Assembly: GCA_030148085.1 (NCBI GenBank)
Contig: JASBUF010000030.1
Span: 24,682 to 88,681 of the forward strand
Reading direction: 5' to 3'
Length of the DNA stretch: 64,000 bases
Source of the DNA: Methylophaga sp.
Lineage (GTDB): Bacteria > Pseudomonadota > Gammaproteobacteria > Nitrosococcales > Methylophagaceae
Shown here: positions 15,366 to 23,942 of the stretch, in pieces
Layout: every line of letters begins with the position of its first letter
Position numbering within the stretch: the stretch's first letter is position 1
Position numbers and translations under genes: made by a program
Notes under the pieces: model-generated
What the model was told of the DNA's origin: nothing
Databases searched by the model: none
What the model saw: the letters and a program-made list of their open reading frames with translations, nothing else

Positions 15366-17300
15366 ATGAAACTTAAAACCTTATCTTTAGCCACCCTCGC
15401 CGCAAGCGCCGTTGGCATTCTATCAGCGCCCGCTATGGCCGATCGTGCTTCGGCAGAAGCCAATCTGCATAAACTCAACCTACCTGAAGGCTTTCAGGTT
15501 GAGGTTTATGCTGAAGTGCCCGGTGCCCGTCAAATGGCTTTCGGTCAGTCTACCGGTACTGTGTTTGTCGGCACCCGCGGTAAAAACGTCTACGCCGTGG
15601 TCGATAAAAACAAAGATCGTCAGGCCGACGAAGTGGTCACCATTCTTGATGATCTCAAAGTCGGCAATGGCGTTGCCATGTATCAGGGCAACCTCTACGT
15701 AGCGGAGCAAAACCGTATTGCCCGCTATGCCGCCCCCGGTTTCGATTTGACGCTGCCCTTCAAGGATATGCGTGAAGTCGTGTTTGAAGACCTGCCGGAC
15801 AACCCACATCACGGCTGGCGTTATATTGACTTTGGACCGGATGGCAAACTCTATGTGACTGTTGGTGCGCCTTGTAATATCTGTGATGTTACAGGTTATG
15901 AAGGCACGATTATCCGTATGAATCCGGATGGCACAGAGCCTGAAATTTATGCTCAAGGTGTGCGTAACTCTGTCGGTATCGACTTTCACCCTGAGACTGG
16001 TGCGCTCTATTTCACCGATAACAATGTGGATATGATGGGCGATGACAACCCACCTGGTGAGTTCAATAAAGCGGCGCAAGCCGGAATGCATTTCGGGTTC
16101 CCGTTTTACGCCAGCGGTCATGCGCAACATGATGACTGGAAAGACAAACAACCACCGCAGGAAGTCACCTTCCCTGAAGTCGAATTTCAGGCACATACCG
16201 CTAATCTGGGCTTTAAGTTCTACACCGGCACAATGTTTCCAGCGGAATATCAGGGTGATGCAATCGTTGCTCAACATGGTTCGTGGAACCGTACCGATCC
16301 GATTGGTTACCAACTGGTACGAGTGACCTTTAACGATGCCAATGAAGTCAGCGGTCATGACGTCTTTATTAATGGCTGGTTGAATGACGGTGAAGCCTGG
16401 GGTCGCCCAACCGATGTGCTGCAATTACCGGACGGCTCATTACTGGTATCCGATGACTTTAACGGTGTGATTTACCGCATCAGTTACGGCGAAGCTGAGA
16501 AAGCAACGTCAACAGCCTCTGCGTCTTCGACAACCGTCACCGGTTTGAACATGCCTGAATCTGCCATCGCCCATCCCGATGGTCGGGTCTTCATCACTGA
16601 AATCGGTGCGTTCGGCCAAGGTGGCGACGGTCAAATCACCATCATCAATACCGATGGTTCAAAAAGCGTGCTGGCCGCCGGCCTGAATGATCCGAAAGGT
16701 ATCGACCTGTTCAACAATGAACTCTATGTGGCCGATATCGATCAGGTCATCAAAGTCGATTTAGCCGGTAATGTCACGCTGCTGGCTGACAGCAAAACCC
16801 TGCCCGGCACCCCTGTATTTCTGAACGATATCGAGATTGATGGTCTGGGTAATGTCTATGTGTCTGACAGTGGTGATGAAAACGGTAACCATGCCGGCAT
16901 TTACAAAATCACACCTGAACGCGAGATCAGTGAAGTAGTGAATGCTGAGTCCGGAATCCAGCGCCCGAACGGCCTGTTGATGGACGGTGTGGATAGCCTG
17001 CTTGTCGCTGACTTCGGCACAGGTGACTTGTTCCGCGCCAATCTGGCAACCGGCACTGTCAAAGCCTTAAATCAGGGTTTTGGCGGCGCCGATGGTCTGG
17101 TTCGCGATAGCCATGGCGTGCTCTATATCAGTGACTGGCACAACGGCAAAGTCTGGCAACTGGCTGAACCGATGGCTACGCCACAACTGATTTCAGACAA
17201 CTTCCAATCTGCTGCGGATATCACCTTCTCTGCAGATGGTCGCTTCTTGCTGGTACCGGACATGAAAGGCGGTGATATGCAGTACCTGCCTGTCCGTTAA
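15366..17300 (+). CDS. Secreted two-propeller fusion: sorbosone-dehydrogenase-like plus SMP-30/NHL-like domain
   Basis: A 644-residue exported protein. A signal peptide ends at SAPAMA. Residues about 35-375 are a sorbosone/aldose dehydrogenase-like propeller of the PQQ type (HHGWRYIDFGPDGKLYVTVG, AQHGSWNRTDPIGYQL, GRPTDVLQLPDGSLLVSDD). A Ser/Thr/Ala linker near residue 380 leads to a second propeller of the SMP-30/NHL kind (PESAIAHPDGRVF, LNDPKGIDLF, GGADGLVRD). PQQ aldose dehydrogenases make lactones and SMP-30 enzymes hydrolyse lactones, so a consecutive periplasmic oxidation is conceivable but unproven. ATG 15366 is chosen because it has AGGAGG and begins the signal peptide. It is the last gene of the NemR-type operon, followed by a strong terminator. 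Confidence 0.75.
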   Translation: MKLKTLSLATLAASAVGILSAPAMADRASAEANLHKLNLPEGFQVEVYAEVPGARQMAFGQSTGTVFVGTRGKNVYAVVDKNKDRQADEVVTILDDLKVGNGVAMYQGNLYVAEQNRIARYAAPGFDLTLPFKDMREVVFEDLPDNPHHGWRYIDFGPDGKLYVTVGAPCNICDVTGYEGTIIRMNPDGTEPEIYAQGVRNSVGIDFHPETGALYFTDNNVDMMGDDNPPGEFNKAAQAGMHFGFPFYASGHAQHDDWKDKQPPQEVTFPEVEFQAHTANLGFKFYTGTMFPAEYQGDAIVAQHGSWNRTDPIGYQLVRVTFNDANEVSGHDVFINGWLNDGEAWGRPTDVLQLPDGSLLVSDDFNGVIYRISYGEAEKATSTASASSTTVTGLNMPESAIAHPDGRVFITEIGAFGQGGDGQITIINTDGSKSVLAAGLNDPKGIDLFNNELYVADIDQVIKVDLAGNVTLLADSKTLPGTPVFLNDIEIDGLGNVYVSDSGDENGNHAGIYKITPEREISEVVNAESGIQRPNGLLMDGVDSLLVADFGTGDLFRANLATGTVKALNQGFGGADGLVRDSHGVLYISDWHNGKVWQLAEPMATPQLISDNFQSAADITFSADGRFLLVPDMKGGDMQYLPVR

Positions 17301-17323
17301 TTCTCTCTCGCTTATACCCGCTT

Positions 17324-17355
17324 GCCGGGCCCTGCTATCAGGGTCCGGCTTTTTT
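17324..17355 (+). terminator. Rho-independent terminator of the NemR-type operon
   Basis: An 11-bp GC-rich stem (GCCGGGCCCTG / CAGGGTCCGGC, one G-U pair) with a CTAT loop is followed directly by six T residues. Confidence 0.92.
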
Positions 17356-17439
17356 ATGCCTGTGGATGAGGTTGCAACCTCGACGCATCGACTGAGTCGA
17401 AGTATTATCGATCATAGGTTGCCATGTGGAGGGAGCCCC

Positions 17440-17778
17440 ATGATTTTCAATTTTGATGAATGGGCAGAACTGGCTAAACAGGACAGTGCAGCCTTTGAGG
17501 CCAAACGCCGTGAAACCCTACAACAGGCAATAAACGACTGTGCGGGTACCGACCGGGAAAAACGCATGCTCAATGGCTTGCAGTTCAAAGTCGATATGAT
17601 TCGTCGAAAGCACAAAACGCCGCTTGGTGCCTGCGTCGCCATTTCTGATATGTTGATGCACAACGTTCGTTATCTGATACATATGGATGTAGCAGACATG
17701 TATGAACATGCGCGCCATCCCCACTTCTCTTCGCCGTCTGCCACCATCATCCCATTCACACACAAACCCAAGCACTAA
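17440..17778 (+). CDS. DUF3135 family protein
   Basis: A 112-residue cytoplasmic protein beginning FNFDEWAELAKQD, with the pattern FDEWAxLAKxDxxAFExxR and a later NGLQFKVDMIRRKH segment, as in the DUF3135 family of gammaproteobacteria. It has no transmembrane or export signal. Its function is unknown. The start is ATG 17440 behind a GGAGGGAG ribosome site; upstream in-frame sequence overlaps the terminator of the preceding operon and is not expected to be translated. The 222 bp downstream hold no gene; an isolated DnaA-box match there was not taken further. Confidence 0.65.
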   Translation: MIFNFDEWAELAKQDSAAFEAKRRETLQQAINDCAGTDREKRMLNGLQFKVDMIRRKHKTPLGACVAISDMLMHNVRYLIHMDVADMYEHARHPHFSSPSATIIPFTHKPKH

Positions 17779-18000
17779 CCGTCGATTTATGAGTGAGAGA
17801 TGTCAGTGACAGGATGATTGAAAAAAGTTTTTCACATTACCCACAATTTCTGTGGAGAAGCATGTGGATAACTTTCTTGTAACTCGCTAAGTGGTTCTTT
17901 TCGGACAAGCTTTAAAAACTGCTCATTTTTTAACCAACGCACCAAATATCAGGCTTGACAATTTCGGCCGTATCCCAGGGATAAGACCGTTATCAATGAC

Positions 18001-18495
18001 TTAGCGCTGCGCCTCTTTTTGCAGCAATATTCGCTTGCGTTCTACACCCCAGCGATAACCTGACAAGGAACCATCACGGCGGATAACCCGATGGCACGGA
18101 ATCGCTAAAGCCAGTGAATTGGCGGCACAAGCGCCAGCTACCGCCCTAACTGATTTGGGGGAGCCGATCTTTTCGGCCAATTCTGTGTAACTACAAGTTT
18201 GCCCTGTCGGTACGGTTTGTAAGGCCTGCCAGACACGCTTCTGAAAGTCGGTACCATGCACGTCCAACTCCAGGTTTAGATCTGAATCCGGCCATTCGGC
18301 AAAGTTGAGCACGCGCTGCAGCCGGGACAGTAAATGGGCGTTATCAGACCCTTTTCGTGCATGTGGATAAATTTCTTTAAGTCCCTCAACCAGTTGTTCA
18401 GGATCATCACCCAGTGAAATAGCACATACGCCTTTTTCACTGATTGCAACCAAGATACAACCTAGCGAACAGCTGCCCAATTCGTATTCAACCAT
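18001..18495 (-). CDS. ogt: Methylated-DNA--[protein]-cysteine S-methyltransferase
   Basis: A 164-residue suicide repair enzyme that removes O6-alkyl groups from guanine (and O4 from thymine). The acceptor cysteine is C134 in IPCHRVIR; the DNA-binding part is FQKRVWQALQTVPTGQTCSYTELA, with the conserved SVRAVAGACAANS before it. The N-terminal part (LGSCSLGCILVAISEKGVCAI) resembles the C-terminal half of Ada more than E. coli Ogt. The start is ATG 18495 with GGGAG upstream; a TTG at 18525 would add ten residues. No adaptive-response regulator is fused or adjacent. Confidence 0.92.
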   Translation of the reverse strand: MVEYELGSCSLGCILVAISEKGVCAISLGDDPEQLVEGLKEIYPHARKGSDNAHLLSRLQRVLNFAEWPDSDLNLELDVHGTDFQKRVWQALQTVPTGQTCSYTELAEKIGSPKSVRAVAGACAANSLALAIPCHRVIRRDGSLSGYRWGVERKRILLQKEAQR

Positions 18496-18598
18496 TGTGC
18501 TGTACTCCCTAGTTCTATTCTTCAAGCATTACTGCTAAGACAGAACTTAATACGTTATCATCTGACTATACACTCATTAATTACGATGGAGCAGAGCA

Positions 18599-19012
18599 TT
18601 GAAACTGCCAGTCATAGTCAGCTTATTTCTACTGTCTTTTACGGCCCATGCAGGTGGCTTACCACCCGGTGTTTATCGCCATAGTGATGACACTTTGCAA
18701 AAGCTCTATGCCGAGTTGCACTACCTAAATGAAGTGGGTCGTGAAATCCATTTGAAATATGACGACAAGATGGCAGAAGACCCATCTCAGATGCGTTTCT
18801 GTCAGGGAGAGTATGGCTATATCGACTCTCGTGCCAGTGCCACCATCGGTATCGCAAACCGTCTCGACAGCCCGAATAAAGACGAATACATTGCAACCGG
18901 CTGGAAAGCCTATGAGTGCATAAAATGTTCTGGCAAAGTCACCAGCTGCGATGCTATTCCACCGACACTAGATACAATCAAAGCCGAATACAAAGCACAG
19001 CAGGCTGAGTAA
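18599..19012 (+). CDS. Small exported protein of unknown function
   Basis: A 137-residue protein with a typical signal peptide (KLPVIVSLFLLSFTAHA, cleaved before GGLPPG). The mature part has four cysteines (FCQGEYG, YECIKC, SC), which may form two disulfides in the periplasm. The gene starts with TTG at 18599, with GGAG about nine bases upstream; no ATG fits this frame. It converges on the MerR gene with only two bases between stops. I do not recognise a family. Confidence 0.65.
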   Translation: MKLPVIVSLFLLSFTAHAGGLPPGVYRHSDDTLQKLYAELHYLNEVGREIHLKYDDKMAEDPSQMRFCQGEYGYIDSRASATIGIANRLDSPNKDEYIATGWKAYECIKCSGKVTSCDAIPPTLDTIKAEYKAQQAE

Positions 19013-19014
19013 TA

Positions 19015-19410
19015 TCAGTCTTCAAACGCGGCCAGAATGGCACAGGGTTGTGATTTACCTGCACAGGCGCAATGCTGTGCCAGCTTGCTAAGACTGTCTC
19101 TGGCGCGTTGCATCTCACTAATCTTTTTATCCAGTTCGCTTAAACGAATGCTTGCCAGTTCAAAGGCGCGCTGATGATCTTCACCCGCATCCAATGTAAT
19201 CAGTTCTCGGATTTCTTTCAAAGTAAACCCAGCTTCCTGCGCTTTTCGTATAAAACGCAACTGGCGTAGAGCCGCCTTGTCATAACGCCGAATACTGTCA
19301 TTTTTTTCTGGCGTATCCAGTAGCCCTTCACGTTGATAATAGCGCACTGTTTCAACCCCAACATCAGCCGCTGCAGCCAACTTCCCGATAGTTAAACCTT
19401 GTTCTGACAT
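19015..19410 (-). CDS. MerR family metal-responsive regulator
   Basis: A 131-residue activator with the MerR helix-turn-helix (LTIGKLAAAADVGVETVRYYQREGLL), a dimerisation helix and a C-terminal metal-loop CACAGKSQPC like that of MerR/PbrR (Cys117 and Cys126 equivalents). The Cys82 equivalent is missing: the aligned segment reads LDAGEDHQRAF. Metal choice is therefore uncertain; the divergent copper-type ATPase makes Cu(I) or Ag(I) plausible. The start is ATG 19410, just inside the shared promoter region. The regulator probably twists the 20-bp-spacer promoter at 19417-19448 to switch on the ATPase. Confidence 0.8.
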   Translation of the reverse strand: MSEQGLTIGKLAAAADVGVETVRYYQREGLLDTPEKNDSIRRYDKAALRQLRFIRKAQEAGFTLKEIRELITLDAGEDHQRAFELASIRLSELDKKISEMQRARDSLSKLAQHCACAGKSQPCAILAAFED

Positions 19411-19416
19411 TTCCTC

Positions 19417-19448
19417 TTGACTCCGTACTATGGTACGCACTTTATAGT
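19417..19448 (+). promoter_or_regulatory. MerR-type promoter and operator for the P-type ATPase
   Basis: A -35 box TTGACT (19417-19422) and a -10 box TATAGT (19443-19448) are separated by 20 bp, longer than the 17-bp optimum and typical of MerR-activated promoters. Between them lies the dyad CCGTAC-TATG-GTACGC, close to the mer operator pattern. It is oriented toward the ATPase gene, leaving a leader of roughly 85-90 bases. Confidence 0.82.
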
Positions 19449-19541
19449 GCTAACACATCACTGAAAAAGCAAGACTGGTATCAGTCAAATTAGTGATTTA
19501 GATTAGACATTAATCACGTTTAACGTGTTAAGGAGAGAAAG

Positions 19542-21986
19542 ATGGCTACAGATCCTGTTTGTGGTATGACTGTTGATGCAGATAACGCCCTCTTCCATGC
19601 TCATCATGAGGAGCAGGACTATGTTTTTTGCTCCCAGCATTGCATGAATAATTTTAAGGCCGAACCTGGCCGTTATCTAAAACCAACAGAGCCAATTAAA
19701 GCCTGTTGTGGTGGTCATGGACACCACCATCACGCCCAAGCAGAAGTCATAGCTGGTACTGGGACTGATTATATTTGCCCAATGTGTGAGGGCGTCAGGC
19801 AGAAAGGCCCGGGTAGCTGCCCCAAATGTGGCATGGCACTCGAGCCGGAATCCCCGCTGCCCACAGCCAGCAAAACCGAATATACCTGCCCAATGCATCC
19901 ACAAATCGTGCAGGATCATCCCGGCAACTGCCCTATCTGTGGCATGTCGTTAGAAGCACGCACTGTCGCTGTCGAGGAAGACAACACCGAACTCTACGAT
20001 ATGTCGCGCCGCTTCTGGGTGGGCTCACTCTTAACGCTGCCAGTATTTGTCATTGCCATGCTTATGGATATGGCACCTCACTGGCTGCCAGCGGCTGTCA
20101 GTCACCATCAACTGCAATGGCTTCAATTTGTGTTGGCAACCCCTGTCGTTTTATGGGCTGGCTGGCCCTTCTTTGAGCGTGCCGTGTTATCAGTAAAAAC
20201 GATGAACCTGAATATGTTCACACTGATCGGGATCGGGGTCGGCGTTGCCTGGCTCTACAGTGTGGTGGCATTGCTGGTGCCCGGCATTTTTCCCATCAGT
20301 ATGCAGAATGCCGACGGCAGTATCCCCGTGTATTTCGAGGCCGCAGCGGTCATTACCGTACTGGTCTTACTGGGTCAGGTGCTTGAACTTCGTGCACGCA
20401 GCAAAACCAATGCTGCAATTAAACTACTGCTCGGTCTTGCCCCGAAAACAGCCCGCAAAGTAACGAATGATGGCAAGGAAGAAGACGTGCCGCTGGATCA
20501 GGTTCAGGTCGGGGATAAACTGCGGGTCCGTCCAGGCGAGAAAATTCCGGTCGATGGCATCGTGCTTGAGGGCAGCAGCAATGTCGATGAATCGATGGTC
20601 ACCGGCGAGCCCATCCCTGTTGCCAAGTCAGCTGAAGACGAACTGATTGGTGCAACCGTCAACGGCACCGGCTCGTTGCTGATGCGTGCCGAACGTGTAG
20701 GCAAGGAAACGCTTTTGTCACAGATCGTCACTATGGTGGCAGAAGCACAACGATCACGGGCACCGATTCAAAAACTGGTCGATAAAGTCGCGGCTTATTT
20801 CGTGCCTGCTGTTGTGCTCATCTCAATCATCACTCTGGCAGCGTGGTTTGTATTGGGGCCTGAGCCGAAGCTCGCTCACGCGATCGTTAATGCCGTTGCA
20901 GTTTTGATCATCGCCTGCCCCTGTGCATTAGGCTTGGCGACGCCCATGTCGATTATGGTCGGCACCGGTCGAGGTGCCAGTGCTGGTGTTTTGATCAAAA
21001 ACGCTGAGGCATTGGAAGCGATGGAACAGATTGACACACTGGTCGTCGATAAAACCGGTACCCTCACCGAGGGCAAACCGAAACTGGTGTCAGTTGAAAC
21101 ATTGACGGACATTGACGAATCGCTGTTTCTGAGACTGGTTGCCAGCCTCGAGCAAGGCAGTGAACATCCGCTCGGTGCAGCAATCGTTGATGGCGTTCGT
21201 GAACGCGGTCTTGAGTTATTTAAACTTGAACAGTTTGAGTCGTTGACCGGTCAGGGTATCCAAGGTCGTATTAATGGCCAGCAGGTTGCCATCGGTAATA
21301 AAGCCCTGTTCACTTCTCTAAATCTCGTCACCAACGAGCTGCCACAGCGCGCTGAAACCTTACGTAAAGAGGGACAGACTGTGATGCTGGTCGCCATCGA
21401 CAACCAGCCCGCGGGGCTTATCGGTGTGGCAGACCCTATCAAAGAAACGACTCGAGAAGCCATCCGTGCACTGCATGCCGAAGGTATCAACATTGTCATG
21501 CTCACCGGTGATAACCATGTAACCGCAGAAGCCGTTGCCCAAAAACTCGGTATTGATCAGGTACAGGCCGACGTATTGCCCGACCAGAAAAGTCAGGTCA
21601 TTAAAGATCTGCAGGCTCAGGGTAAAAAAGTCGCTATGGCTGGTGATGGAATTAATGATGCACCTGCACTGGCACAGGCCACCATTGGCATAGCCATGGG
21701 CAGTGGCACCGATGTCGCCATGGAAAGTGCAGGTATTACTCTGGTTAAAGGTGATTTACGGGGTATTGTCCAAGCATTGAAACTCAGTCGAGGAACGATG
21801 AAGAATATTCGTCAGAACCTCTTCTTTGCCTTTATCTACAACTCGTTGGGTGTACCTGTAGCGGCAGGCGTACTCTACCCTTTATTTGGCTTGTTGTTAT
21901 CACCGATGATTGCCGCGGCTGCGATGAGTTTAAGCTCGGTATCGGTCATTGCCAATGCACTAAGATTAAGACGAGTGAAGCTCTAG
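19542..21986 (+). CDS. copA: Copper-translocating P-type ATPase with N-terminal YHS and heavy-metal-binding modules
   Basis: An 814-residue P1B-1 ATPase that exports Cu(I)/Ag(I). The N-terminus has a YHS domain ([15 protein letters not shown]), a Cys/His-rich linker ([10 protein letters not shown]), and two CPMC/CPMH...CPxCGM heavy-metal-binding modules (about residues 80-150) instead of the usual GMxCxxC domains. The core shows the translocation motif CPC at 459-461, phosphorylation site DKTGT at 503-507, the SEHPLG loop, [12 protein letters not shown] hinge, and the YN (IYNSLG) and MSLSS motifs in the last helices that define the copper class. The start ATG 19542 has AAGGAG. Expression is probably driven by the divergent MerR regulator. 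Confidence 0.92.
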   Translation: MATDPVCGMTVDADNALFHAHHEEQDYVFCSQHCMNNFKAEPGRYLKPTEPIKACCGGHGHHHHAQAEVIAGTGTDYICPMCEGVRQKGPGSCPKCGMALEPESPLPTASKTEYTCPMHPQIVQDHPGNCPICGMSLEARTVAVEEDNTELYDMSRRFWVGSLLTLPVFVIAMLMDMAPHWLPAAVSHHQLQWLQFVLATPVVLWAGWPFFERAVLSVKTMNLNMFTLIGIGVGVAWLYSVVALLVPGIFPISMQNADGSIPVYFEAAAVITVLVLLGQVLELRARSKTNAAIKLLLGLAPKTARKVTNDGKEEDVPLDQVQVGDKLRVRPGEKIPVDGIVLEGSSNVDESMVTGEPIPVAKSAEDELIGATVNGTGSLLMRAERVGKETLLSQIVTMVAEAQRSRAPIQKLVDKVAAYFVPAVVLISIITLAAWFVLGPEPKLAHAIVNAVAVLIIACPCALGLATPMSIMVGTGRGASAGVLIKNAEALEAMEQIDTLVVDKTGTLTEGKPKLVSVETLTDIDESLFLRLVASLEQGSEHPLGAAIVDGVRERGLELFKLEQFESLTGQGIQGRINGQQVAIGNKALFTSLNLVTNELPQRAETLRKEGQTVMLVAIDNQPAGLIGVADPIKETTREAIRALHAEGINIVMLTGDNHVTAEAVAQKLGIDQVQADVLPDQKSQVIKDLQAQGKKVAMAGDGINDAPALAQATIGIAMGSGTDVAMESAGITLVKGDLRGIVQALKLSRGTMKNIRQNLFFAFIYNSLGVPVAAGVLYPLFGLLLSPMIAAAAMSLSSVSVIANALRLRRVKL

Positions 21987-22001
21987 GCTTCACCCGAATC
22001 C

Positions 22002-22841
22002 TCACGCAAGACGGCCCTCACGGTAATCGGCAAACGCCTGCTCTACCTGCTCACGGGTATTCATGACAAACGGTCCACCACGGGCGACCGGCTCATTCAG
22101 CGGTTGCCCGGAGACCAGCAGAAATTCACTGGCTTGTTCCGCTCGCAGCCGCACCGTATCGCCACGTTCCAACACACCCAGCTGGCCACTGTTTAATGGC
22201 CGCTGTTTATCGCCCAGACTTAACTGCCCGTTCATGACATAAATAAAGCTGTTATCCGTCTCTGGCACCGCTTGCTCAAACTCGATACCGGCAGGCAATT
22301 CAACATGCAGATAGAGCGGTTTAACAAAGGGGTTGTCAATCACACCCTGTGTGCCTGTATCTGTCTGACCGGCTACCACTTTGATGTTGGTGCCGTTATC
22401 ACGCGTCTCAACCGGAATCTCTGCCGCCGTGCGTTCCTGATAACGCGGCTCCCGTAATTTTTCATTTGCAGGCAGATTCACCCAAAGTTGAAACCCTGCC
22501 AACAGCCCCTCTTCCTGCTCCGGCATTTCAGAGTGGATAATGCCGCGTCCTGCTGTCATCCATTGGACGCCACCACTTTCAATCACACCACTGTTTCCGG
22601 CGCTATCTTCATGGCGCATTTTACCTGCGAGCATATAGGTCACCGTTTCAAAACCACGGTGTGGATGAGGCGGGAAACCGGCTAGATATTCCTGCGGTTC
22701 ATCCGAGCCAAAGGCATCGAATAACAGAAACGGATCCAGCATATTCAGTTGTGGCGAGCCGATAATACGTTTGAGTTGCACACCGGCACCATCTGACACC
22801 TGATTTCCATTCACTATTTGACGTAATTCTCTGGTACTCAT
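22002..22841 (-). CDS. Pirin family protein
   Basis: A 279-residue bicupin. The metal site of pirins is visible in FPPHPHRGFETVTY (two His) and GRGIIHSEMP (His and Glu). Bacterial pirins such as YhhW have quercetinase activity, but a physiological role is mostly unknown. The gene overlaps the stop of the azoreductase gene by 4 bases and is the last in a doxX-azoR-pirin operon. A quinone or flavonoid stress role is an inference from these neighbours. Confidence 0.88.
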   Translation of the reverse strand: MSTRELRQIVNGNQVSDGAGVQLKRIIGSPQLNMLDPFLLFDAFGSDEPQEYLAGFPPHPHRGFETVTYMLAGKMRHEDSAGNSGVIESGGVQWMTAGRGIIHSEMPEQEEGLLAGFQLWVNLPANEKLREPRYQERTAAEIPVETRDNGTNIKVVAGQTDTGTQGVIDNPFVKPLYLHVELPAGIEFEQAVPETDNSFIYVMNGQLSLGDKQRPLNSGQLGVLERGDTVRLRAEQASEFLLVSGQPLNEPVARGGPFVMNTREQVEQAFADYREGRLA

Positions 22842-23431
22842 GATTCACCTCCCACAATCGCTGCAATTTGTTCACGAATCTCTGCTTCATTTGCAGCCTG
22901 CCCAAGTTCATTGGCATTGACCAAGGTCACATCCTCAATGCCGAGAAAGCCCAACACATGGCGCAGGTAAGTCGAGGCATAATCCACCTCACTGCCCAGC
23001 GGCACACCACCGGATGCAACGACCAGGTAGGCTTTTTTGCCTTTTAACAGTCCTTCAGGACCATTTTCGGTGTAACGAAACGTCACTCGGGCCCGTGCCA
23101 CCTGATCAATCCAGGCTTTCAGTGATGCCGGCACACTGAAATTATAAATCGGTGCCGCAATCACGATATGGGTCGAGTTTTCCAGTTCAGCCACGAGTGA
23201 GTCAGACAAAGATAAAGCTTCTTTCTGCTGATCACTGCGCTCTGCAGGATCGGTAAAATTCGCCCCAATCCAATTCTCGTCGATAAATGCCAAACCATCT
23301 GCCAGATCACGACTGACAATATCGGCGTCATACTGGTGCTGAAGTTGATTCACTAACTGCGATGAAATATCGCGTGTTACAGAGCCTTCAATACGGGCAC
23401 TAGCGTTGATATGTAAAATGTGGTTTTTCAT
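22838..23431 (-). CDS. azoR: FMN-dependent NADH-azoreductase
   Basis: A 197-residue flavodoxin-like oxidoreductase of the AzoR family: N-terminal HINASARIEGSVTRDIS phosphate loop, APIYNFSVPASLKAWIDQVARARVTF dimer and FMN segment, and VVASGGVPLGSEVDYASTYLRHVLGFLG. Such enzymes reduce quinones and azo compounds by two electrons and protect from thiol-specific stress. The gene follows doxX after 11 bp with an AGGAG ribosome site, and overlaps the pirin start. Confidence 0.92.
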   Translation of the reverse strand: MKNHILHINASARIEGSVTRDISSQLVNQLQHQYDADIVSRDLADGLAFIDENWIGANFTDPAERSDQQKEALSLSDSLVAELENSTHIVIAAPIYNFSVPASLKAWIDQVARARVTFRYTENGPEGLLKGKKAYLVVASGGVPLGSEVDYASTYLRHVLGFLGIEDVTLVNANELGQAANEAEIREQIAAIVGGES

Positions 23432-23442
23432 GTCTACTCTCC

Positions 23443-23838
23443 TTATGCCTGGTTACGATTAAGGCCATCGACTGACCAGCGTGCTGCACCATGAGCCACT
23501 ACTGTCAGCAATCCACCGGCAATAGCCAGGTTTTTCATAAACAATATGCTCTGCATCTGATCGCTGAAGTCAAAGTGGAACAAGACCGCAGACAACAAGC
23601 TGAAACCAGCGAGCAGGAAGGCGGCAATACGCGCTTGAAAGCCAACTAATAAGGCTATACCTGCCAAAATCTCAGTTGCAATGACCAAAGGCAGCAAACT
23701 TCCGGAAACGCCCATTGCTTCCATATAGCCTTGAGTCCCTGCATAACCAGCGCCTAGCTTGCTAATACCCGCGTTGATGAAAATGGCACTCAGCAGTACA
23801 CGGCCAGTCAGATTAGATGCGTTAGTGATAAAACTCAT
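23443..23838 (-). CDS. DoxX family inner membrane protein
   Basis: A 131-residue four-helix membrane protein of the DoxX/YphA type (TGRVLLSAIFINAGISKL, EILAGIALLVGF, FLLAGFSLLSAVLFH, KNLAIAGGLLTVVAHG). Members act in redox or quinol-linked membrane processes, but most, like this, have no proven reaction. ATG 23838 is chosen (SD GAGGAA) over an in-frame start nine codons upstream. It is first in the operon divergent from the LysR gene, the usual setting of doxX-azoR-pirin groups. Confidence 0.85.
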   Translation of the reverse strand: MSFITNASNLTGRVLLSAIFINAGISKLGAGYAGTQGYMEAMGVSGSLLPLVIATEILAGIALLVGFQARIAAFLLAGFSLLSAVLFHFDFSDQMQSILFMKNLAIAGGLLTVVAHGAARWSVDGLNRNQA

Positions 23839-23918
23839 TGTTAATTCCTCGTGTTGATTGATCATGGATACAGTTTATCGTTTCCATTTTTTTGAAAAAC
23901 ACGCTATTAATGAACTTA

Positions 23919-23939
23919 TTGTTTCTATTATGAGAACAA
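23919..23939. promoter_or_regulatory. Imperfect dyad in the LysR/doxX divergent region
   Basis: TTGTTTCT and AGAACAA flank ATTATG just before the LysR start codon, giving an imperfect inverted repeat of the kind LysR-type regulators bind. The location between divergent promoters supports a regulatory role; the match is modest. Confidence 0.4.
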
Positions 23940-23942
23940 ACA

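Noticed and set aside
15480..16424. 314-codon minus-strand open frame
   Set aside because: It lies fully inside the propeller fusion gene, has no recognisable family and no ribosome site; it is a frame shadow.
17863..17871. Perfect DnaA box (TTATCCACA on the minus strand) in the gap before ogt
   Set aside because: A single box without clustered copies, an AT-rich unwinding element or dnaA/dnaN/gidA neighbours; not an origin.
19513..19532. TAATCACGTT/AACGTGTTA hairpin in the copA leader as a riboswitch
   Set aside because: Small single hairpin next to the ribosome site; no known metal riboswitch architecture, and the MerR promoter explains control.
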